Source: Entoloma clypeatum
Taxonomy: Eukaryota; Basidiomycota; Agaricomycetes; Agaricales; Entolomataceae
Length of the DNA stretch: 64,000 bases
Reading direction: 5' to 3'
Assembly (NCBI GenBank): GCA_963565915.1
Contig: OY751490.1
Coordinates: forward strand, 1,736,001-1,800,000
Shown: positions 34,101 to 45,273 of the stretch, piece by piece
How positions within the stretch are numbered: the first letter of the stretch is position 1
Layout of the letters: each line of letters begins with the position of its first letter
Translations under genes and position numbers: made by a program
Notes under the pieces: model-generated
What the model saw: only the letters and a program-made list of their open reading frames with translations
What the model was told of the DNA's origin: nothing
Database searches by the model: none

Positions 34101-34709
34101 TTGTGGGAGGTGGTGTGGGAGTGACAGCTTCCAAAATAGGGTCTCCAGGCTTCCATTTCTGATCTGACTTTTTGGGTGCATCTTTGTCGCGCACCTCAAC
34201 CATGCGAACCCGGTGTTTGCGACCATTAAGGTTAATCCTAAAATCCGAGTGTTTGGTCCGACATGTTGTTGGGCACCGGTTAAATGTTACCGCGCCGGTT
34301 GTCCAATTGATTGTGGGGTTGTGGTGTACCAACCAGTCATGTCCCAAGAGCATGTCCGTCCTCCCAATGTCTAGTACCATTGCTTCCATGGTTTCCTGAT
34401 GTGCTCCCAAATCCAGTTTGACTTCGGCAAGTTGGCTCGCTTTCTGTTGTCGATTTGGTGATCCATCCGCATTTAGAATTGCTATGGGTGGTATTCCTCG
34501 CGTACTATTCTGGGATGAATGCATGTGTGTTCACATCCGCTGTCAACCTCAGGTCGGATAACCTTTGGTCCTCGTCGTGTTTTGAGCTGCGCTAACAGCC
34601 TGATTTCTCGTCTTTTCGGAGGTTTATCTCCCTTCACAATCTTAGTCGACACAGCGGCTCGCTTGGCAGGGATGACATAGGTTCTATTGTCTGCAGTCAT
34701 ACAAGGCAA
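31134..34709 (-). pseudogene. Gypsy-2A pol, decayed
   Basis: Protease VDSGCEHTCI (about 34540), frame change, then LVHHNPTINW. A frameshift near 33930 comes before reverse transcriptase (KDGSKRLVQDYRMVNKF; VIYMDDIVVIG at about 33530) and RNase H (VETDASGYAIGAVLS; IYDKELLAVVEAL). TGA at 32832-32834 replaces the CGA seen in copy 2B. The integrase (32820-31281) has H...H...CDTCQRNK, GIDVVGPI, ISDRGPQF and AYHPQTDGQAERSHQE. TGA at 31278-31280 precedes a chromodomain ([18 protein letters not shown]), stop at 31134-31136. The DSG, YMDD and DDE residues themselves remain. Confidence 0.87.
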
Positions 34710-34750
34710 GCAAGTCCGTTTAATAGATAAGGGTTGTGACTTAGCGTTGT

Positions 34751-36402
34751 TTAATCGGACCCTTCGGGAAAATCCTTCTCGTCGGCTTCTAAGATTGTGG
34801 TTTCATCATTCTCAGCATCTTCCTCAGACACCTTCCTAACCCTTCCGGAGTTCTTCTTCGGCTTGCGGCAGTTGCGCGCGATATGGCCTTCTTGGTCACA
34901 GTTGAAACACTTGCGACCATCTTTCTTCTTTGGAGCGCTACAGTCTTTAGCCAGATGACCGAAGCGCTGACAGTTGTAGCAACGGGCTACTCCTGCTTTG
35001 TCAATCTCCATGGCTTTGCCCTGACCACCATAAGTGGTACCTGATCCAGTGCGCATCTCGCCGCCACCTCGGATGACCAGTGCGTGTCCTTCCATCTGTC
35101 GTCCCTTGTTTCAAATCTCCTTTGCGTAATCGGTGTACGTCTTGCCATCGCTGGCCACTTGTTCAGAGATTCTGCGGTTGACATTCTTCTCTAGGATGTA
35201 TTTCCCAGTTTCTTCGCCAAGGTTTGACAGTTTCAAGAGTTCTTCAAATTCATCCAAGAATTCATCAACAGTGCGTTTCTCTTGTTTCAGGACTTCGAGT
35301 CTCGCTTTGGCAGCGACCGACTTGTTGGCGATGGAGAATTGTGTGGCGATATCATCAGAAAAACCTAGCCAGGTGATGTTCTCATTGTCAACGGCAAGAG
35401 CGTCTAACTTGTTACTGGCCCAGTGTCTGCCGGACCCTTCCATCATGCAGGATAACACCGCAAGAATCTTCTGATCGTCTGTGAGGCTCTTTTGGAACCT
35501 GATGTATAGTTTGGTGGCTTTCCACCACTCATCAAAGGTGTATCTGTCCTTGAACATCCCAGGATCCTTGATGATCTTGGATGTATCCATTGTTTGGACA
35601 GCCGGAGCTTCTGCCATGTTTAGAGTCTGCAGAGGAGAAGAGGAGTCGGGTTGTTGGGATGAAGATGGGGTTCGGGATACAGGTAAGGATTGAAAATGAG
35701 TCCCTGTTCTAGGCGTCTGTTCGATATCTGACTGCGCGGAGTCAAAAGTAAATTCGTCAGGGGACTCGTCGGCGGAATCGGTGGCAAAACGTTCAGAGTA
35801 TTTCCTCTGTAAATCTCTAAGGAATCTCTGTTCCTGCGCGTCTGTTGGTCTCGAGAAGGGGTCAAGTCTCTCGTTTCGTGCCCAGCGGTTGTACTCGGTT
35901 TGTTGTTCTCCGATGGTGAAGTGGGCGTAGATCTGCTGCTTCGAGTAAGACGTGATGATGTGGCTCTGGGACGTCTCGATGTGAGCGTCCTAATCAATCT
36001 TCTGATAACGGTTGTCTGGACACCGATAAACTCTCTGATCTCTGTGATCCGACCTGTCTGAGGTCCTTCTTGAACGCGAAAGCTTTCGAGTTTGTTCTGT
36101 CAGGTGTTGTAACGCGCGATCTGGTGTTGCCGAGCAAGATGGATGCTCTCTGCTATCTCGCCGTGGGGGCGATGCTCGTCGTTGTCTAGTTCTTCGTCAA
36201 GCACCTGCTGTAGGATGCGACGGATCTCCGATTCGATGTACTGCTGGATGAGTGTAAAATCAATACTGTCTCGAGGACTTAACTCCTCCTGTCGGGCTTC
36301 TGGCGTGCTGAATGGGTTACTGGTGAAGTCTTCAAAGAAGCGCGATGTCTTGACTCGTCTGGTAGTTGCTTTCTTCGCTCTGGGCGAACCTAACGAGATT
36401 TA
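34751..36402 (-). pseudogene. Gypsy-2A gag, decayed
   Basis: Open in one frame with several stops, at least two of them TGA where CGA is expected (35111-35113; near 36100), and a TAG near 35990. The capsid-like core is 35617-35114 (FDEWWKATKLYIRFQ; SDDIATQFSIANKSVAAKAR). Two zinc knuckles follow: CYNCQRFGHLAKDC and CFNCDQEGHIARNC. An N-terminal part is readable at 36400-36120 (FFEDFTSNPFSTPEARQEEL). No certain start codon. Confidence 0.75.
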
Positions 36403-36406
36403 GCAA
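36396..36406 (-). other. Gypsy-2A self-primer binding site
   Basis: Minus-strand TTGCTAAATCT, 2 nt after the 5' LTR; a perfect 11-nt complement of AGATTTAGCAA at the predicted RNA start in the LTR. Matches the 11-nt self-priming of Tf1/sushi-type elements. Confidence 0.75.
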
Positions 36407-36408
36407 CT

Positions 36409-36796
36409 TGTTATGCTTAACAAACCGTTCCAAGGTTCGGGCAGAGTATGCAGGAAGTGGAAAGGCGAAGAGCAAAGTGATTGCTAAATCTAAGGAATGT
36501 AGCTATGGTACATGGGGTTTATATAGTACTGGCTACGAGCGGTAGCGAGTGAGTCAGTAGCTGCGGAAGGCAGTGCGGATGAGTCAGTAACTGCGGAAAG
36601 GCAGTGCGAAGTGAGTCAGACGACTGCGGACTGAGTAATCCCTACTGCGGAGCGCAAGTCAGTGCGGGAGCGAAGTATACTAAAGGAGAATGGTAGAGTA
36701 AAGGTAAATGAATAAGCGGTCCAATGAGTCAAAGAAATAACGAAGGTACGATGCAAGGGAAAAGTGCGTAGCATACAAACCGGTAAGTTTGTAACA
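36409..36796 (-). repeat. Gypsy-2A 5' LTR
   Basis: 388 bp. TATATAA (minus, 36525-36519) lies 34 nt upstream of AGATTTAGCAA (36491-36481), the likely RNA 5' end and self-primer. Confidence 0.93.
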
Positions 36797-38346
36797 GGAA
36801 CGAGGCGGCTGGATTTTGGGTCGCGTTGCGGGGTGAGCCCGTAGTACGGGAACTCGCAGATTTTGAGACTCGATTTAGAGGTGGGTACCTCAACTCAAAG
36901 GTCAGTGTCGGGGGCCGAATGAGCGCTAGCGGCAAGCTTGGACTCGAAAAGGGCTTTGAAGACTTTGAGGTCGTCCTTGTCGGGGACTTCGTCGGTCGCC
37001 AGGGAGAGGCCCCCCCGGTTTGACTCAACAGAAGTGACACGGATCGTCCTCTTTGCGTTGCCCAGATGACCATTGATCTGGGTGAAGATAGTCTCCACCG
37101 CCCAGGGAAAGGGGGGGGAGGTGTAAACGGAGACGGATTTGCGAGATCGTCCTGACGTGGTGAATCGCTTCTGCTTCTTTCGGCGGGCCTGGGAAGCGGA
37201 AGGAGAGGTGGGCCTAATAGCAGCCATGGCTTGCTGTAGGGCAATGGTGGTAGTGGCAGGGAACATCTTGGCCATGGCGACCAAGGTTTCCTGCTGCGAC
37301 TCCGCAGCGGATTTGCGTTTTTTCGACGCAGTGGACCAGGGTTGGGCTGCAGCTACAACGGCAGGCGGGGGAGCCCACGCTGAGCCTGCAAGGCCGGAGG
37401 GTTGTCGCTTCGCCGGGGGCGTGGGGACAGGGCGGGATAGGAGCTTGGCCTTCTCGCGAGCGAGGCGGCCGGACGCTCCAGCTGACGCAGACATGCGGGG
37501 TGTGGGTTTAGCTGTCTTCTTGAAGGAAGGTAGCTTCTTCTGGGGCGGCGGAGGTTTGGGGTCCTTTGCCACGACAATGTTTTCGGGAGCTGACGTGAAC
37601 ACCGACACCCCAGGGATCTTGACGAGGCGATCAATTAAGACCCCCAGTCCAGTGAGACGAACACCGGAGGGGTCATCCCCTTCAGCATATTCAGTGAGCG
37701 CTCCGACATCCGCAAGGGTGTGGATAAGGGAGGCTGTAGCGGTGCAGAGCTGGTCAGCAGTGGATTGGTCAATTGACCGGCGTTGAGATGCGGTCCAGGT
37801 GACCAGATCTCGTACGGAGGCGACGGAAGCGAGGGCGGCGTTGAAGTCGGACGACAACGTGTCCGCGGAACCTTGCAACATGCAGGGGCCTGCAAGTTCG
37901 CTGTTGTAGCCTAGGGTTGCCGGCATGCTGGGGGCGTCGACGGTCATGGGATCGTCAATGCGAGCGGCAGGGGCAGGGGGGGGAGGGCGTTCCGAGCTAT
38001 CAGAGTTGTCTGAGGTGGGGGATGCAGGGTGAGGGGTAACAGACCCAGCGGATCCCATAGAGATGTTGCTGCCCTGGGGTGAGGAGGGACGAGCGGAGGG
38101 CGCCTTTTTCTTGTATCGGCCTCCAGGGGGGCCAACAGGAGCAAGGGCGGATGTCGGTGCGGCAGCAGCCATGGCGGCTACTGTAGACGCAGTGGAGTAA
38201 GGACCTGTCGTTGCAGAGGCTCCCACAGGAACAGTGGGGGTTGCAGACCAGTCGGCTTTCTGAGATGTGGACGACCTCATTTGAGGAGGAGGTCTCGGGT
38301 TGTCAGAGGGGATCGCGGCCGATCTGGGGATCGGCTTTGGAGCCAT

Positions 38347-38539
38347 GTTGCAGTGAGTCGAGTGTTTCGCCTAGGAGAGCGATAGCAGGAGGATCAGATG
38401 GTACGATGGAGCGGGGGGGCTCAACAACGAGAGAGATTGCGACCAGGATGTGGCTGTGCACGTTGTGGTAACAAGTCAAGAAGTGGTGGATCCATCAGAA
38501 AAAGCCCAAATATGTAAAACAAATGGAATAGAGATAACA
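38347..38539. other. Upstream of LINE ORF1; probable LINE 5'UTR, limits unclear
   Basis: No gene seen. The 5' end of the LINE should lie here. Sequence changes from GC-rich to AT-rich around 38490, which may mark the border. Confidence 0.35.
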
Positions 38540-40210
38540 CAACAATTGCATCAGCATTTTGGCAAGTTTTGCTTTGGCAGCTTCAACTTTGAAACCAGCA
38601 TCTTTAGTAGCTTCATCTTTTTTGCAAACAGCTTTGAGCAGCTTCATCTTTGAGCATCAACATCTTTGAGCATCTTCAACTTTCATTCTAGCATCTTTAG
38701 CTTGGGCCATCACCAAAATCTTTTTCTCACCAATAGAGGTGGGTATAGAATTAAAATACTACTAGTAGTAGTTTGAAGGCATGATAATCTACATCAGGAA
38801 AAAGCTGTTACCATGAGTCTATCAAACACAATATCTCTTAGTAGAAGTGTGGTCCTAGCAGCATCACTTGACACTATAAAATTACTTATTCTACAAGTGG
38901 CTAATAAATGGCTTCAAACTCGATGATGAACGAAATGGTTAAGTCATTTCAATCTCCGCCGGAATTCACCGAATTTAAAGTTTTGCTATGACAACTCCCT
39001 TGATCGACGTGGTTGAACTTGCCCTCTGCCCACCACAACGACCTCCACTTTTGTCCAACGGCGTCCTCTCGCTCTCTCTCGCATCCAACGGCGTCTTCTC
39101 CATCCTCTCGCGCCCAACGGCCTCCTCCCACGGTCACCTCTCGCGCCCAACGGCATCCTCTCACTCCCAGCGGTCAACTCTCGTGCCCTATGGCCTTCTC
39201 GCTTCTCCAACAGCATCCTCCCGCTCCCTCTCGCACCCAACGGTCACCTCTCATGCCCACCGGCGTCCTCTCGCTCCCAACAGCGTCTTCTCGTGCCCAA
39301 CGGCCTTCTCTGGCTCCCAACGACGTCCTCTCGTGTCCAACGGCATCCTCATACATCCAACGACGTCCTGTTCGTCCTCTCGCGCCAACGGCCTCCTCTC
39401 ACCCTCAACGGTCACCTCTCGTGCCCAACGGCGTCCTCTCGCTCCCAACAGCGTCCTCTCGTGCCCAACGGCCGTCTCTGGCTCCCAACGACGTTATCTC
39501 GTGTCCAACGGCGTCCTGTCCGTCCTCTCATACCCAACGGTCTCCTTCCGTCTCCAATGGTCTCCTCTCGTGCCCAACGGCCTTCACTGACGCCCACAGC
39601 CACCACTTGTACTCAACGACCTCCTTTTGCTCCCAACGGCATCCTCGCGCATCCAACGGTGTCCTGTCTGTTCTCTCGCGCCGTCAATAAGTATCTCGAT
39701 GACTCTCCCATTCAAGACTCGTAGGTCGAAGCCCGTGGCGCCCGTGGCTTCATCGTGTTGGAGGTTTTCATTGTGGTATCCGACGACGATTTAGGAGTTT
39801 TCTGGTGTGTATGGTCCCTTTCTTATCATCTGTATACTTCACTGAGTGTCACATTAACATCAGATACTCGGCGCGCGTTGCTACCCTCGTTTGATGCTAC
39901 TTTTGGTGCCATGTAGAGTGTACAATATTAGATACATTATGCAAAATGAACCAATGGTATCAATACATGCTACTGAATGCGTGAAGCTGAGTCTTCCAAG
40001 CTGAAATCATCTTGTGAAAGTAGTCATGGTCTTGCCAAAGTTGCTAAAGATGCTCAATAAGCTCTCCGTTGTCTTGCACAAGCCAAGGTACATAGCTTAA
40101 AAAAGACATGACAGCTTAAGCATCTTTAGCAGCTTTTCCAACTTTAGCAGCTTGTCAAAGCTGTTCAAAGCTGCAAAAGCAACTCTTGCCTCATTGCTGA
40201 TGTGGTTGAA
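38540..40210. mobile_element. Candidate non-autonomous DNA element with inverted subterminal repeats
   Basis: The left flank (about 38543-38720) and right flank (about 40000-40210) carry many copies of an AGCATCTTTAGCAGCTT-like motif in opposite orientation. The outermost segments match as an imperfect inverted repeat (CATCAGCATTTTGGCAAG at left; reverse complement of the right reads CATCAGCAATGAGGCAAG). The minisatellite lies between. No target duplication or transposase was identified, so the class and exact borders are uncertain. Confidence 0.35.
39040..39690 (+). repeat. GC-rich minisatellite (about 20-bp unit)
   Basis: Degenerate tandem copies of CCTCTCGTGCCCAACGGCGT, about 30 units. 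A higher-order period of about 170 bp is visible: 39240-39410 resembles 39411-39560. All three forward frames stay open for long stretches because the unit lacks stops; I do not call these genes. The same unit appears inverted at 61540-62030. Confidence 0.8.
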
Positions 40211-40688
40211 CACAATTGATGTAAATTGTATGGAATGAACATCATTGGTGGAGTCCAGTGTTGGGCATAATGGCAGTCAGTTGTAGGAGGGACAAGCCAA
40301 AGCCTGGCATGACATAAGTACGAGTCTCCTAAAACCTTCCACTCATACCACTCGTAGGGGGTGCATATGTCGTGTCACACTCAGATGTTACATATGATGG
40401 ATCACATGACATCAAAAAGAGACAAACAAATAAAACTGACCCCTACTACAGTCATTGACTGGCCAGTGAGACACCACCAGCCAGTGAGACACCTGGCTTT
40501 TTCTCTCGATCCACCTGCTCAATTGCCTTGGAGTTTTTTGTAACATCAATCTATGCATTATAGGAATGTTATATTGGATTGAAAATCTTTATTCGTTCTG
40601 GTTGGGTTGCGCCATTAGTCCCAAAAAATGCATGAATTGGGCCTGTTCTTATGATGTTGCTGTAGAAAATCTTTTTTTTCTCAGAGAT
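40211..40688. other. Unrecognised sequence
   Basis: About 480 bp left of the Gypsy-3 LTR without coding motifs or repeats recognised in this window. Confidence 0.4.
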
Positions 40689-41171
40689 TGTTACGGCGAT
40701 AGCCTACGATCAGTACAAGGTCCTAGTCACGTGGGTTCGTACTGTTTCCACACAAGTCCCTCAGTAGGACGACTTGTTCAAGATCAGCGAGTTCCTCAGG
40801 AGGACGACTCGGTTCAAGGTCTGGCAGAGCTAAGTCCTTGCAAGGCACTTAGTTGGAGAGCTTTTGAAGAATAGACAAGTAAGTGTTGTATGCCTAGGTC
40901 AAGCTAAGGACCTCTACTCTAATGTTACAGGTCTTATATATGTTATCTTATGGCTATAAATAAGTATGTGCTGCACAGGAGCTAAATAGGCCATTGGTTA
41001 GATAGATGTTTCAAAGGAGGCTGTGGCATAGGAGTCAGAGATAAGGCCTCAAGGCCGTGAGTCAGAGATAACAAGTGAAAATGTATATAAAAAGGGGAAT
41101 CGTCCGAGTCGATGTGAGTTATAGCACTGATAGGGGGGACACATGTCCCAGGGTCGTCGGTGTTAAGTGAA
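40689..41171 (-). repeat. Gypsy-3 3' LTR, with terminal deletion
   Basis: Matches 55886-56438 and 63261-63695 (plus-strand start TGTTACGGCGATAGCC). About 85 bp at the right end (on the minus strand, the LTR 5' terminus) are missing: sequence jumps from GTTAAGTGAA to the polypurine region TTACCCCCC. The left flank is GAGAT. Confidence 0.8.
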
Positions 41172-41212
41172 TTACCCCCCGTCTATGCTTGAAGTCACCG
41201 GCTTCAATGTTC

Positions 41213-41383
41213 TCAGGTTGCCATGTTGTGCACGGCGTCGTCGTCAAATTCATATGGCTCGCCCTCGAGGTCTGCATAGCCAGAGCCAAGACACTCATAG
41301 TCATAATGTCCGGGCGCCTTCTTCTTGCACTTTTCGCAAAAGTAAAGCGTGCACTGACACTCAATGTGTCCTTCAGCTCAACT
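41213..41383 (-). pseudogene. Gypsy-3-family CCHC tail ORF fragment
   Basis: Minus-strand coding end directly before the polypurine tract and LTR: YFCEKCKKKAPGHYDYEC, then an acidic tail ending VHNMAT and TGA at 41213-41215. The parallel copy at the right window edge (63737-64000) shows the complete CCHC knuckle CGMCGAKGHIECQC. The fragment stops at the junction with Gypsy-2B near 41378-41383. Confidence 0.6.
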
Positions 41384-41532
41384 GTGACCAAGAAGGCCAT
41401 ATCGCGCGCAACTGCCGCAAGCCGAAGAAGAACTCCGGAAGGGTTAGGAAGGTGTCCGAGGAAGATGCCGAGAATGATGAAACCACAATCTTAGAAGCCG
41501 ACGAGAAGGAGTTTCCCGAAGGGTCCGATTAA
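41378..41532 (+). pseudogene. Gypsy-2B gag tail
   Basis: Only the last about 50 codons remain: half of zinc knuckle 2, a Lys/Arg-rich stretch, the acidic end and the stop. Confidence 0.8.
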
Positions 41533-41582
41533 ACGACGCTAAGTCGCGACCCTTATCTATTAAACGGACTTGCTTGCCTTGT

Positions 41583-44500
41583 ATGACTGCAGACAATAGA
41601 ACCTATGTCATCCCTGCCAAGCGAGCCGCTGTGTCGACTAAGATTGTGAAGGGAGATAAACCTCCGAAAAGACGAGAAATCAGGCTGTTAGCGCAGCTCA
41701 AAACACGACAAGGACCAAAGGTTATCTGACCTGAGGTTGACAGCGGATGTGAACGCACATGCATTCATCCCAGAATAGTACGCGAGGAATACCACCCATA
41801 GCAATTCTAAATGCGGATGGATCACCAAATCGACAACAGAAAGCGAGCCAACTTGCCGAAGTCAAACTGGATTTGGGAGCACATCAGGAAACCATGGAAG
41901 CAATGGTACTAGACATTGGGAGGACGGACATGCTCTTGGGACATGACTGGTTGGTACACCACAACCCCACAATCAATTGGACAACCGGCGCGGTAACATT
42001 TAACCGGTGCCCAACAACATGTCGGACCAAACACTCGGATTTTAGGATTAACCTTAATGGTCGCAAACACCGGGTTCGCATGGTTGAGGTGCGCGACAAA
42101 GATGCACCCAAAAAGTCAGATCAGAAATGGAAGCCTGGAGACCCTATTTTGGAAGCTGTCACTCCCACACCACCTCCCACAACCAAACGACCCTCATATG
42201 TTGAACGATTTGCTCATCTTTTCGAGAAAGAGAACTTTGACAAGATCCCAAAGGAGAGGGAATGGGACCATGGTATCGAACTTACACCGGACGCACCAAA
42301 GGAACTAGGGGGAAATACATATCCTATGACGCAAAAGGAACAAGAAGAATTGGACGCATCTAGCAACAGGAAAGATCCACCCGTCCAAATCCCCTTATGC
42401 CTCCCCTTGCTTCTTCATCAACAAGAAGGATGGCTCCAAACGATTGGTACAAGATTACCGCATGGTCAATAAATTCACGATCAAAGACAAGTTCCCACTC
42501 CCACGAATATCTGATCTCTTGGACGTACTGAAAGATGCGGTCTACTTCAATAAAATGGACATCATGTGGGGCTATAACAACATCTGGATTAAGGAGGGCG
42601 ATGAATGGAAAGCTGCCTTCCTCACCAGTCGAGGATTGTTCGAACCATTGGTCATGTTTTTTGGTCTGTGCAACTCCCCGGGAACGTTCTCTCGAATGAT
42701 GGCTAGTCTATTCCGGGACCAGATCCGCCGACGTATCTGCGTGATCTACATGGATGACATCGTGGTTATCGGTAAAACCAAGGAAGAACTCGTGCGAAAC
42801 ACTGAAGAAATCCTACAGATCCTATCGGACAATGATTTGTTCCTAAAGGAGAAGAAGTGTTTATGGGAAGTAACGAAATGTCCTATATTGGGATATGTGG
42901 TTGGTGAGGGACGTGTTGAGATGGAAACTGAGAAGGTGGATACAATTCAAAACTGGCGAGCACCCACATCAAAAAAGGAAGTTCAGAAGTTCCTTGGATT
43001 TGCTAACTTCTATCGACGATTCATTGAAGGGTACTCAAACATCGCAAAACCTCTCACCGTGCTCACAGGCGGTACGGCATTTACTTGGGGACCAACAGAG
43101 CAGCAAGCTTTTGAAGGTCTCATACGGGCAATTACATCGGCACTGGTCTTGGCATTACCGAAACCAGAGGGACAGTTCAGGGTTGAAACCGATGCATCGG
43201 GCTATGCAATTGGAGCAGTACTCTCTCAGAAACAAAACGACAAATGGCACCCCATCGCGTTCTTGTCGCGGACCATGTCCGCGGCCGAACAGAATTACGA
43301 GATATACGACAAGGAACTTCTGGCAGTCGTGGAAGCATTGAAAGATTGGAGACACTATCTGCTCGAAGCCAGGGAACGTTTTGAAATCTTGACCGATCAC
43401 AAGAACCTGGAATATTTCCGTCGCCCTCAGGACCTGAATCAACGACAACGACGCTGGAAAATGAAGTTACAAGACTATGACTTCGAATTACGGCATGTGC
43501 CCGGCAAGACCAATGCGAAAGCGGACATCCTGTCACGCTTACCCTGGTATGAAGCGGAACTCGAACCACAGGACAGTGACCAGATGCTCAAGGAGGGACT
43601 ATTCTTGAAACGATTGGAATCAGAAGATGTGGTACAAATGGAGATGTTCACGGAGGAACAATTCTTTGAAGGGGGTGAAACATCTGATTCCATCAAAATT
43701 GGAAACGTCACAACCATTGAAAATCCGTGGATCGCACGCATCAAGGGTTCAAACCGCATGGAGACAGAAGTAGCCCAGGGTCTAAAGAAGAATCCTCATT
43801 GGTATCAACAGGAAAACGGCATCACATATGCAGGCGAACGAGTCTATGTCCCGCCAGATCCACAATTACGACAAGAATTGATGTTCGAGTCACACGATGC
43901 ACCAGTGGCCGGACATCCAGGACAGTACCGGACACATGAACTCCTCACTCGCACCTACTGGTGGCCTACCATACTGCATGATGTGAAGAAGTACGTGAAG
44001 GGTTGCGACACTTGTCAACGCAACAAGATTAACCGACAAAAGCGACATGCTCCGCTACATCCCCATGCAGCACCAAGTCACCCATGGGAAGACATAGGAA
44101 TCGACGTCGTGGGACCGATACCAGAATCTGATGGAAAAAACGCAATTCTGGTCATCACGGATAGACATTCAAAGATGCTTCACCTCATTCCGACAACCGT
44201 GGAACTATCGGCTGAAGGATTAGCCAAGATCTATCAGGATCAGATATGGAAGCTTCATGGGATCCCCAAGAAGATCATCAGCGATAGGGGACCGCAGTTC
44301 GCCGCGAAGTTCATGGAGATACTCTGCCGCATGTTAGGGATCAAGAGGAACCTGTCCACCGCATACCACCCACAGACTGATGGACAGGCCGAGCGATCAC
44401 ATCAGGAAACAGAAGCATTCTTACGAAACTTTGTCAACCACCTACAGGATGATTGGGCTGAATGGATCGCAATTGCAGAGTTCCAGTACAATGACAAAGA

Positions 44501-45149
44501 ACATCAGGCAACGAAGCACACCCCATTCTACCTCAATTATGGTTTACATCCATGGAAGGGAGAACTCGTGTTAGAAGATACCAATCCGGCTGCCAACGAC
44601 TTCTTGAAAAAACTCAAACAGGCACGAGAAGAAGCCAATGCTGCGCTGAAACAAGCACAGGATCAGATGAAGAAGACAGTTGACACACGGCGAAGTCCAT
44701 CTCGGGACTACCACATCGGAGACAAGGTGTGGCTGGAAGGGACTAACATCAGGACCGATCGTCCCTCAAAGAAACTTGATGCACTCTGACATGGACCATT
44801 CAAAGTTCTAGAGAAGAAAGGAGCTAGCACGTACCTTCTTGATCTTCCGAAGACTTGGAAGATGATTCACCCTGTGTTCAACGAGACCCTGTTGTCACCA
44901 TATGAAACTCCGAAGTACGCCATCCAGAAAAAGAAACCAGCCCCTGATCCGATCATCGTCGAAGGACGAGAAGAGTACCATGTATCTACGATCCTGGACT
45001 CTTGAAAGTTCCGCGGAAAGATCCAGTACCTCGTTCAGTGGGAAGGATATGGCCCAGAAGAGAACACATGGGAACCGCGAGCTAATGTTCAGAACGCTCA
45101 GGATTTGATCCGTGATTTCCATCGGCAGAACCCGTCACGTCCACGATAA
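41583..45149 (+). pseudogene. Gypsy-2B pol, decayed
   Basis: Same domain order as Gypsy-2A: protease VDSGCEHTC (about 41740), reverse transcriptase with VIYMDDIVVIG (about 42745), RNase H, integrase (ISDRGPQF; TDGQAERSHQE) and chromodomain (about 45006-45140). 42444-44789 is one open frame, including the RNase H site where Gypsy-2A has TGA. Copy-specific nonsense: TGA at 44787-44789, where 2A has CGA, and TGA just before the protease (near 41727). Shared with 2A: the frameshifts around the protease and before RT, and the TGA before the chromodomain (45003-45005). Confidence 0.88.
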
Positions 45150-45273
45150 AAGACACCCGTTGAAATCAGCAACAGCATCAACCTCATCAGTCAAAAAAAC
45201 CCACCGAGTTCTCCGCTCCGTCTTCAATATAGCTACTCCATTCTTCCTCTATCTCTCCAACATCCTCCGCACC

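Larger units (their letters stand above)
30207..36796 (-). mobile_element. Gypsy-2A chromovirus with 3' accessory ORF, inserted in LINE ORF1
   Basis: Minus strand; two 388-bp LTRs (30207-30594 and 36409-36796) and perfect 5-bp duplication GGAAC (30202-30206 and 36797-36801). The LTRs differ at roughly half a dozen positions, mostly CpG transitions. A second, 5'-truncated copy (Gypsy-2B) is at 41378-46058. Confidence 0.93.
11040..38346 (-). mobile_element. LINE (Tad1-like non-LTR retrotransposon), split by nested elements
   Basis: A single non-LTR element on the minus strand in three genomic blocks: 36797-38346 (ORF1 5' part), 25664-30206 (ORF1 3' part, ORF2) and about 11040-11459 (ORF2 end, 3'UTR). 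The blocks join exactly at the 5-bp duplications of the inserted LTR elements (GGAAC for Gypsy-2A, GCCCC for Copia-1), and the frame continues across each join. Without insertions it is about 6.5 kb, a normal size. The ORF1 zinc knuckles, APE endonuclease, YVDD reverse transcriptase and RNase H fit the Tad1/I-like group of fungal LINEs. The 3' end is placed at a short A-rich run (minus strand, near 11040). The 5' end beyond 38346 is not resolved, and I found no convincing target-site duplication. Confidence 0.85.
29553..38346 (-). pseudogene. LINE ORF1 (gag-like RNA-binding protein), disrupted
   Basis: The first ORF of the LINE, about 740 residues when the Gypsy-2A insertion (30207-36796 plus one GGAAC) is disregarded. 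The N-terminal part (38346-36898) is Pro/Ala/Ser-rich with basic patches (ARRKKQKRF). The C-terminal part (30201-29556) has three zinc-knuckle-like motifs: CNRCWRFGHPSNARIC, CPICGEPHTVEFH...C and CINCKGSHRADDRVC, as expected for a LINE nucleic-acid-binding ORF1. Besides the insertion there is one in-frame TGA at 36895-36897; the frame is otherwise open from it to the insertion site, so that TGA is probably CGA mutated at CpG. Its stop overlaps the ORF2 start (ATGTTAA at 29559-29553). Confidence 0.8.

Noticed and set aside
39013..39724. Three overlapping long open frames (143-225 codons) in the 39-kb region
   Set aside because: They arise because the 20-bp tandem unit lacks stop codons in every frame; no promoter, splice pattern or known motif.
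38540..40210. CRISPR-like array of short repeats
   Set aside because: Units are degenerate, contiguous or inverted without unique spacers, and the sequence is eukaryotic.
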